Shown here one piece after another: positions 1 to 7,912 of a DNA stretch of 45,997 nucleotides (within the stretch, counting starts at the first letter, position 1; every line of letters begins with the position of its first letter). Location of the stretch: positions 1 to 45,997 of the forward strand of contig NZ_JADKSG010000003.1 in assembly GCF_015350805.1 (NCBI RefSeq). The letters are read 5' to 3'. The notes beneath the pieces were generated by a model that saw nothing but the letters and a program-made list of their open reading frames with translations, had not been told where the DNA came from and did no database searches. The position numbers and the translations under genes are program-made. This stretch comes from Herbiconiux sp. VKM Ac-1786 (lineage in GTDB: Bacteria; Actinomycetota; Actinomycetes; Actinomycetales; Microbacteriaceae).

Positions 1-77
1 TCCTCGCCGGTGGCGGCGCCGGAGGCTTCCATCTGCATGATGGTGCCGGCGTATTGCACGACGTCTTCGGGGTCTTT
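1..77. repeat. terminal direct overlap, left copy (circular contig)
   Basis: Bases 1-77 are identical to bases 45921-45997. This is what an assembler leaves at the ends of a circular contig, with the overlap equal to a k-mer length. The reading frame of the coupling ATPase continues across the join without a stop, which supports circularity. The true replicon length would be 45,920 bp. Confidence 0.93.
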
Positions 78-1664
78 CGAGCGGCCGAAGATAAGTGCGG
101 CGCCGGAGGAGAGGGCGCGGCGTCGGGAGATCTCGTCGCGGGAGAGGCCGGCGACAGACTGGGCGGCGAGGATGAGGCCCATGCCGGCGCTGCGGGCCGT
201 CTCGAACAGGCTCGTGGCGGTATCGCCGGGGTCGGTGGTGCCGGTGACGAGCTGGGGGAACTCGTCGACGACGACGAGCGTGGGGGTCTTGTCGCGTCGC
301 TCGAGGCGGGTGGCGAGGTAGTTGCGGAGGTCGAGTAGCAGCAGGTCGCCCAGGCGCGCCTGGGTGTCGCTGATGGGGGAGAGGGGCACGATTCGGATGT
401 CGGCCTGCGGGTTGTCGTAGGACCATCCGTCGGGGCCGATCCACTGCTGCAGGGGGCGGAGTTCCACGAGCAGGCTGGAGAGTGCGCGTTCGCCGGCGGT
501 GGTGCCGTCGCGGTCGATCTTGTGCAGCACGATGCCGAGGTCGACGCGGTCGTCGATGAAGTTCTCCGGTCGGGTGAGGCGTTCCCGGAGGTCGTCGACG
601 CTGGTCAGCGGCGACGCCGTCTGCACGACCTGCAGCACGCCGCGGATCTCGTTGAGGTAATACTGGTTCGCGCCATCCGGGGGCGGCATGAGCCGCATCA
701 GCTTGGAGGTCACCTGGTCAGCGGTGCCGGTGAACAGGTTCCACGGTCCGCCGACTTCGGCGGTGCGGCCGAACGATCGGGCGATTGCCTGGAGCTTTTC
801 GGCGTCGGCGGGGTCGCCCTTGGCGTCGATGAACACGACCGGCCACCCGTACATCAGTGCGCACAGCATCAGGTCCGACAGCAGCACCGTCTTGCCGGTG
901 CCGGATTCGGCGATGAGCAGAGCGCGGACGCTGGCCGCGTCGGCGGGGAGCATCATCAGCTTGCCGTCCTCGTCGGTCCAGTCCCGCACCCGGCGCACGT
1001 CGTAGAACCGTTCTGCGAGGTTCTTGACCGTCGCCCGTGACACGAACCCGAACCCCTGCCGGCCGTGCGGGCCGGGCAGGGGAGCGGTGAGGGCTTTGTC
1101 GGAGGTGCTGGCGATGGCGCCGGTTTCCGCGTCGAGCTGCACACCCACCCGCTTCGCCGCGGCCGCGTCCGCGGCGCGCTTCCGGGCCTGCTCGATCTGG
1201 GTCTGCCGCAGCACGTCCGAGATCCGGCGCGTGCGCACGCGGCGGGCGATCCTGCGTCGGTGTGCCGACATCGCGACCGGGATCAGGAACACGCCGGAAG
1301 CGAGGTTGGCGATCGCCCACGGCAGGAAGGTCGGCAGGATCTGATCGCCCCAGTCGGGGGAGCTGCGGAACGCCTCGGCCTGGCCGGAACTGAACCAGCC
1401 GGCCAGCAGCACTACCTCGACCACGAGGAGCGCGGCGACGACGAGCACGCCCGCGGTGTTGAGGGCCCACCGCCAGGGCGAGACGATCCAGAACTGGGTC
1501 TTGGTCGCCACGATCTCACCCGACACTGCCACCACGATCAGCGGCACCAGGAGCGGCAGCAGAAGGAGTGCGAGCACGACTTTGAAGGCGAGTGCGACGA
1601 CCGCGGTGAGGGCGTCGCCGCCCGGGTCGCTCCGGGGATGATCGGTCTGTTGCGGGTTGCTCAT
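1..1664 (-). CDS. type IV coupling ATPase (VirD4/TraD/FtsK-like), N-terminal part of a gene split by the contig ends
   Basis: Start codon ATG at 1664, preceded by a Shine-Dalgarno-like GAAGGGGA. The frame runs leftward to base 1 and continues at 45920 down to a TAG stop at 45650, giving 644 residues in the closed circle. Hydrophobic segments lie at about residues 20-48, 70-92 and 113-135. A P-loop (AESGTGKT, about 252-259) and a Walker B (LVVVDEF, about 463-469) follow. This is the layout of a membrane-anchored DNA pump that hands plasmid DNA to the secretion channel. The upstream neighbour on the same strand is the replication-relaxation protein, and a conserved palindrome lies between them. 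The FtsK/TraD superfamily is clear; the exact subfamily (TcpA, TraD, VirD4) is inferred. Confidence 0.85.
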   Translation of the reverse strand, partial: MSNPQQTDHPRSDPGGDALTAVVALAFKVVLALLLLPLLVPLIVVAVSGEIVATKTQFWIVSPWRWALNTAGVLVVAALLVVEVVLLAGWFSSGQAEAFRSSPDWGDQILPTFLPWAIANLASGVFLIPVAMSAHRRRIARRVRTRRISDVLRQTQIEQARKRAADAAAAKRVGVQLDAETGAIASTSDKALTAPLPGPHGRQGFGFVSRATVKNLAERFYDVRRVRDWTDEDGKLMMLPADAASVRALLIAESGTGKTVLLSDLMLCALMYGWPVVFIDAKGDPADAEKLQAIARSFGRTAEVGGPWNLFTGTADQVTSKLMRLMPPPDGANQYYLNEIRGVLQVVQTASPLTSVDDLRERLTRPENFIDDRVDLGIVLHKIDRDGTTAGERALSSLLVELRPLQQWIGPDGWSYDNPQADIRIVPLSPISDTQARLGDLLLLDLRNYLATRLERRDKTPTLVVVDEFPQLVTGTTDPGDTATSLFETARSAGMGLILAAQSVAGLSRDEISRRRALSSGAALIFGRSKDPEDVVQYAGTIMQMEASGAATGE

Positions 1665-1705
1665 CCTCGTGTCCCCTTCATCGGGTCATCAATGCGTCGC
1701 TGGCG

Positions 1706-1723
1706 TTGACACCTAGGTGTCAA
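1706..1723. promoter_or_regulatory. conserved palindrome, copy 1 of 4
   Basis: TTGACACCTAGGTGTCAA is a perfect 18-bp palindrome, extending to 22 bp with the flanking C/G pairs. It contains the TGA stop of the replication-relaxation gene and lies 41 bases upstream of the coupling-ATPase start. Three more copies are at 29299, 37816 and 41398. There is no T-tract, so it is more likely an operator or other protein-binding site than an intrinsic terminator. Confidence 0.8.
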
Positions 1724-2424
1724 CGGTTCGAGCGGACGCCTTCCAGCTCGACGGCCACGGCCTGATCTGCGATCGTCTGCCAGGCCGCCGCGTCGTCCTT
1801 CGGCCACTGCCCTCGAGCATCCAGGAGGGGCAGCCACAGGAACCGGGTACGGAGCGACCCGAGGGCCCTGGTGTGTTCATCGGCGCCGGCCGCGCGCAGC
1901 GCCACCGGGGTGCCGAAGTAGATCACCCGGGCGAAGCCTTCGCGCTCGAGCCGCCGGGCGTGATCGTCGATGATCTTCCCGTACCGCGCGCCCGTCTTCG
2001 GCGTCAGCTCCACCTCCACCAGCTCGTGCACCCCATCCCTGATGGCGACACCGTCGGCCTGGTGATCGTTCCGGTTCTGGGGTTTCCGGTCGCGCTCCCA
2101 GGTGTAGCCGCGACACAGGAACCGGGCTGCGGCCGACGCCACCACGATCTCGTGCCGCGTCGTCTGCCGGTACAGATTCGGGGCCGCTTTCCCGGTCGCC
2201 TGATGCGTCGCCCACACGATCGACCCATCCCGGAATGTGAGCCGCTGCCGGTCGACCAAACCGACCTCAGCGACCCTCGCGACCCACTGCTGCGCCTTCC
2301 GCAAACTCACCGGCTCACCAGCACCCGACAAGCCTCCGAGCGCGAACCTGATCGCATCCATATCGCACAACCGGACCACGTCCAGCCAGGCCAACATCTG
2401 CTCGTCGCGCTCGGTCAACCGCAT
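1720..2424 (-). CDS. replication-relaxation family protein
   Basis: 234 residues from an ATG with AGGGGG upstream. The N-terminus (MRLTERDEQMLAWL) reads as a winged-helix opening, and the later part carries HEIVVASAAARFL, a polar loop, then ELVEVELTPKTGARYGKIID. This spacing matches the actinobacterial replication-relaxation (Replic_Relax) plasmid family as I remember it. These proteins sit beside coupling ATPases and are thought to act in plasmid replication or DNA processing for transfer, but the activity is poorly defined. No HUH relaxase (His-hydrophobe-His) motif is seen here. The coupling ATPase follows on the same strand, and the stop codon lies inside a conserved palindrome. With no other relaxase on the plasmid, this is the best candidate for an oriT-recognising protein, which is inference. 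Confidence 0.65.
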   Translation of the reverse strand: MRLTERDEQMLAWLDVVRLCDMDAIRFALGGLSGAGEPVSLRKAQQWVARVAEVGLVDRQRLTFRDGSIVWATHQATGKAAPNLYRQTTRHEIVVASAAARFLCRGYTWERDRKPQNRNDHQADGVAIRDGVHELVEVELTPKTGARYGKIIDDHARRLEREGFARVIYFGTPVALRAAGADEHTRALGSLRTRFLWLPLLDARGQWPKDDAAAWQTIADQAVAVELEGVRSNR

Positions 2425-2648
2425 ACAACCCCCTAGAGCCTTTCAATTCGACCCTACGTTGCACCCCCGACAAACGCTAGACCAAACACCCCCTAAACGA
2501 GTCACACCACGTAACCGCAGCATCACGCGCTCACTCTTCGATCTCAGCTCGCACACCCCACAAGCCATCATCTGAACAGTCAACAAATCACTACTCCACC
2601 ACCCCACCACTACCTATTCACTTTCACTCTCTCTTTTCTCTTTCTCTC

Positions 2649-2770
2649 TGTTTTCCCGCACCACTCCACCACCCCTATACTTCCCAACCTCCATCAAATC
2701 TGCATCGCTGAGTTGGGGGAGGTTGGGAAGCGGGCGGAGCCCGGGGGTGGTGGAGTGGTGCGGGAAAACA
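2649..2770. repeat. nested long inverted repeat in candidate origin
   Basis: The outer arms, 2649-2675 and 2744-2770, are perfectly complementary over 27 bases (they begin TGTTTTCCCGCACCAC). The inner arms, 2680-2692 and 2718-2730, are perfectly complementary over 13 bases (CTTCCCAACCTCC). Together they could fold into a large cruciform or hairpin with a loop of about 25 bases. Such structures occur at plasmid replication and transfer origins. Confidence 0.85.
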
Positions 2771-2780
2771 GGTTCTAACC

Positions 2781-2821
2781 GTTCGCTAAACTATTCGCGC
2801 TCGGTGAATAGTTTTACGAAC
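2781..2821. repeat. second inverted repeat with AATAGTTT arms
   Basis: The arms 2781-2796 and 2806-2821 match over 14 of 16 positions, with the perfect core AAACTATTC / GAATAGTTT. The AATAGTTT core recurs in the AT-rich region upstream of parA (38272 onward), which hints at a shared DNA-binding protein. Confidence 0.7.
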
Positions 2822-3087
2822 CGCCCTGCTGGGGGAGTGTGGCCGGCGCTGTCAGGCGGAGGCTCGGCATTCAGACGCCGCTCCCTGCACGATAGGCGCT
2901 CCGACGCCGGATGCAAACCCTTCATCGCACTGACCTCGAGCACCCGGCGCCGACGGTGAAGCAGATTCTTCTGCTGCAGCTCGACGTCGACGAACCTGGT
3001 CGCCTCCCACTTCATCCGATCGGCTCGCCAGCAGCCGGCGCCGACTGTCGGCGACGTACCTTGCAGCTGAGGTGAAAGCTCGTGCGC

Positions 3088-4272
3088 TCACTTGGCAGCT
3101 CCGCCCGGGTGCCGGCGAGCACGTTCCCACGCTTGCTGCTGTTCGTGCATGGCGGCGATCGCCTCGTCGATGGCCGCTTGATCGCGGGACGCCCACCGTG
3201 CTTCTTCGGCCTCGCGTTCGCGCCGGCGGGCCTCCAGCTCGGCCCGTGCCTGGATCGCTCGGAGCTGCGCTTCCTCGGCCGGCGTCGGCTCGTTCGGGTC
3301 GATCGCATTCTTGATCTGCCACCCCAGATACGCCACCGGATCACGCTGCCCGGCAGGCTCTGCGACGGTGAAGCCGGCACGCTTGTTGCCCGTGGCGAGT
3401 GCATCCATGAAGGCGTCGATCGTCCACCTGTCTGGGTCGATGTCGCAGCGCTCGAGCATCGCGCACACCTGACCGATATGCCGCCCATCCGCCAACCACC
3501 GCATCCGCGCCACCAGCCCTGCAGCAAACCGCTGCACACCAATCGACCTCGGCCGACCCGACCTCGCGAAACCGTGGCCGGTTGATCCTTTGGTCCTTGC
3601 TGGAGGGCGCGAAGCGTCCGACTCGCGCGCGCTTGCGCGCGTTGGTTTAACTTCTAAATCAGGAGCTTTAACACCAAGGCCACCCCTACGGGGTAGATGG
3701 ACATTTTCCACAGCCCACCGTTTCGGCATCGTCAGTGCACGCACCGACGCGGCCTTGATCTGCCGTCCCCCGTGGGCGCCCTGCGCGGCCTCACGCTCGG
3801 CCACAGTGAGGTAGCGGCCCTCCACGATCGATACGGCCAGCCCGAGCGCTTCCAGCAGCCCACGGGCGCGCTGCACGGTCTTCTTACACACACCCGTCAC
3901 CTCGGCCACCGTCTCGTGCGCGGTACTCACACCACGGCCCGTGTCGGCGTCGGCCGCGAGCATATCCGCATGCGCGATCCGCAGCAGCGTGTCCGGCGCG
4001 ATCGACACCCGCCGGCGCAGCTCCTCACCCTCCGGAGTGCGCAAAGCATCCATCACCGCATCGAACCAAGCGGCACCGCTCGTCCAGGCCGGCACAGCCG
4101 CATACGCCCCCGGAGGGGCCTCCAGGCTCCATGAGCCCGACCGCTTCGAACTCGTGCTTCCTGGGCCATCCTGAGGCCCCGAAATCGGGTCATCAAAGTG
4201 ATCTGACACGCCGACAGGCGTGTTTGCGCGCGAAAACGGGACAGCAAGTCCCACGTGAGGTACGATCGACAC
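3088..4272 (-). CDS. putative plasmid replication initiator (helix-turn-helix protein)
   Basis: 394 residues from a GTG at 4272. AAGGAG lies only 2 bases before this GTG, so a second GTG at 4254 may be the real start. The middle holds a clear helix-turn-helix-like stretch, VSTAHETVAEVTGVCKKTVQ, followed by RARGLLEALGLAVSIVEGRYLT, as in winged-helix replication initiators. The C-terminus is a long charged helix rich in Glu, Arg and Ala. Position next to the structured non-coding region and the lack of any other Rep candidate support the call. I do not recognise a specific Rep family, so the function rests on domain type and context. It could also be a transcription regulator. Confidence 0.5.
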   Translation of the reverse strand: MSIVPHVGLAVPFSRANTPVGVSDHFDDPISGPQDGPGSTSSKRSGSWSLEAPPGAYAAVPAWTSGAAWFDAVMDALRTPEGEELRRRVSIAPDTLLRIAHADMLAADADTGRGVSTAHETVAEVTGVCKKTVQRARGLLEALGLAVSIVEGRYLTVAEREAAQGAHGGRQIKAASVRALTMPKRWAVENVHLPRRGGLGVKAPDLEVKPTRASARESDASRPPARTKGSTGHGFARSGRPRSIGVQRFAAGLVARMRWLADGRHIGQVCAMLERCDIDPDRWTIDAFMDALATGNKRAGFTVAEPAGQRDPVAYLGWQIKNAIDPNEPTPAEEAQLRAIQARAELEARRREREAEEARWASRDQAAIDEAIAAMHEQQQAWERARRHPGGAAK

Positions 4273-4385
4273 GTCTCCTTGAAGACGCGGAAGAGCCTCC
4301 CGGCTCTACCGGGTTCTTGTACTGGGATTGCTCCTCACCTCGAAATGTCGCCAAACAGTTCGCGAGGTAGGGAGCCAGAGCTTCG

Positions 4386-4404
4386 GGCCCGCCTCCGGCG
4401 GGCC
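4386..4404. terminator. GC-rich hairpin, possible terminator
   Basis: GGCCCGCC TCC GGCGGGCC forms an 8-bp stem with a 3-base loop just beyond the stop (4412) of the ribbon-helix-helix gene. The tail on the plus side is TCTCTCGTT. On the minus side there is no U-run, so termination in that direction would be weak. Confidence 0.5.
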
Positions 4405-4411
4405 TCTCTCG

Positions 4412-4645
4412 TTAAGCCGAGTCGATAGGCAACTCCCCATCGCGTGGCAGTTCTTCGGGCCACCAGATCGGCAGGCCCTGGTCTGTGAGCTCCAAGTGGT
4501 CGACGACACGCTCGAAAAGCACGGCGGATGAGACGCCGGCGCGTTCGGCCACTGCGTCGAACTTTGCCTTGGAGGCGCGCTCCACTTCGTAACCCATGTT
4601 GACGGGATCGATCAGCGTCCCGCGAGGACGTCGTCTTGGAGCCAT
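4412..4645 (-). CDS. small ribbon-helix-helix-like regulator upstream of the hsd operon
   Basis: 77 residues when started at ATG 4645 (MAPRRRPRGTLIDPVNMGYE). A longer frame exists upstream but would read through the inverted repeat. A basic N-terminus, a short beta-like segment and an amphipathic helix (YEVERASKAKFDAVAERAG) followed by SSAVLFERVVDHLEL resemble ribbon-helix-helix DNA-binding proteins of the CopG/Arc type. An inverted repeat lies 7 bases upstream of the start and between this gene and the divergent hsdM, as expected for an autoregulator that may also control the restriction-modification operon. The fold is inferred from pattern, not from a strong motif. Confidence 0.6.
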   Translation of the reverse strand: MAPRRRPRGTLIDPVNMGYEVERASKAKFDAVAERAGVSSAVLFERVVDHLELTDQGLPIWWPEELPRDGELPIDSA

Positions 4646-4652
4646 GAGACGA

Positions 4653-4676
4653 CTTAACCCTGGCCCAAGGGTTAAG
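4653..4676. promoter_or_regulatory. inverted-repeat operator between the RHH gene and hsdM
   Basis: 9-bp arms CTTAACCCT and AGGGTTAAG with a 6-base spacer, immediately upstream of the 77-residue regulator gene. The site lies in the 158-base divergent region shared with hsdM and is probably the binding site of the adjacent regulator. Confidence 0.7.
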
Positions 4677-4803
4677 CTCCGGATTGCCGAAGGTGTGTCG
4701 AGAGAGAACCTGTAGTTAGTCCCCGAGTCAGGTGCTTCGTTGGGGCCGGTTGCATGTAACGTTCGTGATACAAGCAGCACGCAATAGTCAGGAACGAGCA
4801 GAC

Positions 4804-6762
4804 ATGGCAGATCCGTCAGCATCCAACGCGAGCACGACGACCGCCCGAATAGTCTGGGACACGGCGGACAAATTCCTGCGCAACGTGGTCGAAGAAGAAG
4901 ATTATGGCGACTACATCTTGCCCTTCACGGTACTTCGTCGACTTGAGTGCATGCTCGCCGATACAAAGGAGCAGGTGGCTCCGTTTGTCCGATCACTAGG
5001 CAAATTGCCTCCGCATCTCATCGACATCGCAGTCAAGGACAAGTTCGGTCTAACTTTTCACAACGTCTCACCGCTCAGCCTCGCGACCATCGCCTCGGTG
5101 GACGACAATGTCGAAAAGTCGCTGAAGAGCTACATTGCCGGATTTTCGAACAACGTCGCCGACGTCTGGGTCGCCTTCGACTTTGCGCGTCGTGCGAGCG
5201 TCCTTGCCGAAGCTAACCGCCTGCACGCTGTCGTTAAACACTTCTCGACGATTGATCTCTCGCCCTCAGGCCTTGCCAACACGGCAATGGGCGACGTCTT
5301 TGAGGATGTGATGTACCGGGCTTTCAACAAGAAGGGCAAGGCAGCGGGAAACTACTACACCCCGCGCGACGCAATCAGGCTCATGGTCGACGTCCTCATC
5401 ACGAACGACGACGACACCCTGGCAGGTGATAGCGCTCTGCGGTCGATCTACGACCCCACTGCGGGTTCTGGTGGCATGCTGCTCATCGCACAGGAAGCCC
5501 TCAAACGCATGAACAGCAAAATTGACGCGACTCTCTACGGGCAGGAACTCATGGCACCTGCCTTCGCGCTTGGAAAAGCCGACCTACTCATCCAGGGCGG
5601 CAGGCCCGACGCGATCAAGCGCGGCGATACGCTGCTTCACGACGAATACGAGGACCAGAGGTTCGACTACGTTCTGTCAAACCCGCCGTTCGGCACCAAA
5701 TGGGAGGTCCAAGAGCGGTCGGTAAAGGAACAGGCGAAGGTACACGGTTCTCGGTTCAGTCATGGCCTGCCAGGCGTTGCCGACGGCCAGATGCTGTTCC
5801 TCGCACACTGCGCGTCGAAGCTCGCACCGGCTTCAAAGAACGGCCAGGGTGGCCGAGCAGCGGTTGTCTCCAACGCTTCGCCGCTCTTCAACAGCGACAA
5901 GGGGCCAAACGCGATTCGTCAGTGGCTTTTCGACGAGGACCTCATCGACGCGATAATCGCGCTGCCTACCGAAATGTTCTACGGCACCGGGATCGCTACC
6001 TACGTCTGGATTCTAGATAAGAACAAGGACCCCCAGCGCGAACACAAGATCCAGCTCATCGATGGTTCGGCCCAGTGGGAGCCCATGCGCAAAAGCATGG
6101 GCTATAAGCGCCGCAAGATGAGCGAACGCAACCGGAACGTGGTTCTAGAGGCATACAAGGCATTTGACTACGCCGACCCGGCCATCTCGCGCATCCTGAC
6201 CAAGGAAGACTTCATGTTCCGCGATGTATCGGTCTTCAAGCAGGCTCGCCTGTCGACGAGATACGTCGAGGACGCCGTAAACGCTCTGCACTCGCGAAAG
6301 GACTTCACAAAAGCGCATGAACAGATCGTGCGCTCCCTCGCGCAGACCGCGATTGCATGGAACGACCTGCCTCAAACCTTCCTGAAGCTCGCGAAACAAA
6401 ACGGGCTAAAGGCCAGTATCGGCCTCGTCGACGCCGTTACGAACGCCATGGCCGTGGACGACGAGAACGCCCCCCTCGCAGTCGACCGTAAGGGGAATCC
6501 CGTCGTGGCCGAGGGATGGAAAATCACCGAACGCGTGCCGCTGAGCGAGGCCTTAGACGAGCACATGGAGCGCGAGGTACTGCCATTCGCGCCTGACGCG
6601 AAGTGGGACGAGTCGAATGCCAAGGCTGGCAACGAGATCCCCTTCACACAGATTTTCTATGTGCCCGAGGAGCCCCGCCCCCTTGCAGATATCGACGCCG
6701 ACGTACAGCAGATCATGGTTGAGCTCGGGGCGATGTTCCAGGCGGTGAAGGCCAGTGAATAG
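4804..6762 (+). CDS. hsdM: type I restriction-modification methyltransferase subunit
   Basis: 652 residues starting at ATG 4804, with AGGAACGAGC upstream; a longer upstream reading is less likely. The methyltransferase motifs are clear: the SAM-binding motif I DPTAGSGGMLL at about residues 217-227 and the catalytic motif IV NPPFG at about 293-297. The N-terminus (IVWDTADKFLRNVV) is the usual HsdM helical domain. It methylates adenine in the site chosen by HsdS, using S-adenosylmethionine. It overlaps hsdS by 8 bases, so M, S and R form one transcript. The length is somewhat longer than the roughly 500-residue EcoKI-type subunit, because of a C-terminal region beyond the catalytic core. Confidence 0.95.
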   Translation: MADPSASNASTTTARIVWDTADKFLRNVVEEEDYGDYILPFTVLRRLECMLADTKEQVAPFVRSLGKLPPHLIDIAVKDKFGLTFHNVSPLSLATIASVDDNVEKSLKSYIAGFSNNVADVWVAFDFARRASVLAEANRLHAVVKHFSTIDLSPSGLANTAMGDVFEDVMYRAFNKKGKAAGNYYTPRDAIRLMVDVLITNDDDTLAGDSALRSIYDPTAGSGGMLLIAQEALKRMNSKIDATLYGQELMAPAFALGKADLLIQGGRPDAIKRGDTLLHDEYEDQRFDYVLSNPPFGTKWEVQERSVKEQAKVHGSRFSHGLPGVADGQMLFLAHCASKLAPASKNGQGGRAAVVSNASPLFNSDKGPNAIRQWLFDEDLIDAIIALPTEMFYGTGIATYVWILDKNKDPQREHKIQLIDGSAQWEPMRKSMGYKRRKMSERNRNVVLEAYKAFDYADPAISRILTKEDFMFRDVSVFKQARLSTRYVEDAVNALHSRKDFTKAHEQIVRSLAQTAIAWNDLPQTFLKLAKQNGLKASIGLVDAVTNAMAVDDENAPLAVDRKGNPVVAEGWKITERVPLSEALDEHMEREVLPFAPDAKWDESNAKAGNEIPFTQIFYVPEEPRPLADIDADVQQIMVELGAMFQAVKASE

Positions 6763-7912
6763 AACCTCCCCCTTCTGGTCAGTTGCCTCCCTTAGATCCG
6801 AAATCGCTGAACCATCAGAGTTCCAGGTCTCGCTGGAGGACATGGTCTCTGGCACCGGACACCTCGTTGACGGAGAATTGTCACACTATGCGGCCAAGGG
6901 CACTCCGTTTTCAACCGGTGATGTCCTATTCGGCAAGCTGCGGCCGTACCTGGCGAAATACTGGCTCGCTGACCGCGCCGGTACGGCGGGCGGCGACATT
7001 CATGTCTACCGCCCCTCTCCAGGAGTTGAGCCGCGCTTTCTCAACTACGTCGTAGGTAGCCCCGATTTCGTGAAATACGCCGAAGCCGTTTCTAAAGGCA
7101 CCAAAATGCCCCGCGCCGAATGGATGGGACTTCGAAAGTTTCCCGTGACCAATTTCGATATTCAATCCCAGCGCGCCATCGCAGACTTCCTCGACCGTGA
7201 GACTGCCGAGATCGACGCGATGACTGCGAAGCTGGACGAGCTCGCAGAGCAGCTCTATGGTCGAAAACTGTCGGTCATTCAGCGCCAGACTCAATTCACG
7301 ACCATCGGCGAGCGATGGACGACGGTACCGACGGCACACTTGTTCGATTCGATTGGGAGTGGGACAACCCCAAAGGAGCGAGAGCACTACACCGACGACG
7401 AGGACGGCATCGCATGGGTCACGACCTCTGAGCTCCGGGAGAACGAGATCCTCGGATCCAACCAGCGCGTGACTCGAGCGGCGGTTGACGCAGTGTCATC
7501 GTTGAAGGTCCACCCGCGCGGGACGATCCTCATCGCGATGTACGGGGCCACGATCGGTCGCCTCGGCGTCCTTGGCGTTGACGCGACCGTGAATCAGGCG
7601 TGCTGTGCGTTCTCCGGTCCTCGTGGCATCGATCCTCGGTATTTTTACTACACGCTGTGGGGCCAGCGAGACGACATTATTCGACAGGCTGTCGGCGGCG
7701 GACAGCCCAACATCAGCCAAACGATTCTGCGGCGTTGGCGCGTTCCTCAGCCTCCAATGGATGAGCAGAAGCACGTCGTCACATATATAGACGAAGCCGC
7801 TGGCAGGATCGATGAGATGCTCGGCAAAGTCGCCGTCCTAAAAGAATTGCTAATCGAGCGCCGCGCCGCGCTCATCACCGACATGGTGACCGGCCGGAAG
7901 GAAGTTGCATGA
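6755..7912 (+). CDS. hsdS: type I restriction-modification specificity subunit
   Basis: 385 residues from a GTG inside the end of hsdM. There are two target-recognition domains, each followed by a conserved helical spacer. The first spacer is QRAIADFLDRETAEIDAM at about residue 144; the second, near the C-terminus, is EQKHVVTYIDEAAGRIDEM then LLIERRAALITDMVTG. These helices set the distance between the two half-sites and contact HsdM. The gene is full length with both domains intact. I see no partial hsdS copies or inverted repeats nearby, so specificity switching by recombination is not supported. Confidence 0.93.
   Translation: MNRTSPFWSVASLRSEIAEPSEFQVSLEDMVSGTGHLVDGELSHYAAKGTPFSTGDVLFGKLRPYLAKYWLADRAGTAGGDIHVYRPSPGVEPRFLNYVVGSPDFVKYAEAVSKGTKMPRAEWMGLRKFPVTNFDIQSQRAIADFLDRETAEIDAMTAKLDELAEQLYGRKLSVIQRQTQFTTIGERWTTVPTAHLFDSIGSGTTPKEREHYTDDEDGIAWVTTSELRENEILGSNQRVTRAAVDAVSSLKVHPRGTILIAMYGATIGRLGVLGVDATVNQACCAFSGPRGIDPRYFYYTLWGQRDDIIRQAVGGGQPNISQTILRRWRVPQPPMDEQKHVVTYIDEAAGRIDEMLGKVAVLKELLIERRAALITDMVTGRKEVA

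Larger units (their letters stand above)
2425..3087. other. non-coding candidate origin region (ori or oriT)
   Basis: About 660 bases with no convincing gene. It contains pyrimidine-rich DNA at 2581-2650 (CTCTCTTTTCTC-type and CCACCACCCCACCAC-type runs), a nested long inverted repeat at 2649-2770, and a second hairpin at 2781-2821. It lies between the replication-relaxation gene and the 3' end of the putative replication initiator. Position and structure suit a replication origin or a transfer origin. I cannot decide which from sequence alone. The stretch from 2822 to 3087 shows nothing I recognise. Confidence 0.6.

Noticed and set aside
1706-1723. Palindrome copies as intrinsic terminators
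   Set aside because: They have no loop of usable size when perfectly paired and no following T-run on either strand, so a protein-binding site is more likely.
2581-2650. CCACC-rich stretch as a CRISPR array or iteron array
   Set aside because: The words are irregular in length and spacing and there are no unique spacers, so it is simple-sequence pyrimidine-rich DNA beside the hairpin.
3088-4272. Reading the plus-strand open frames opposite the replication gene as genes
   Set aside because: High-GC DNA gives long antisense frames. The minus-strand frame has a helix-turn-helix and a ribosome site; the plus frames show arginine- and proline-rich nonsense.
6755-7912. hsdS specificity switching by the nearby serine recombinase
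   Set aside because: There is only one hsdS copy, full length, with no partial copies and no inverted repeats inside it. The recombinase is separated from it by hsdR and an XRE gene.
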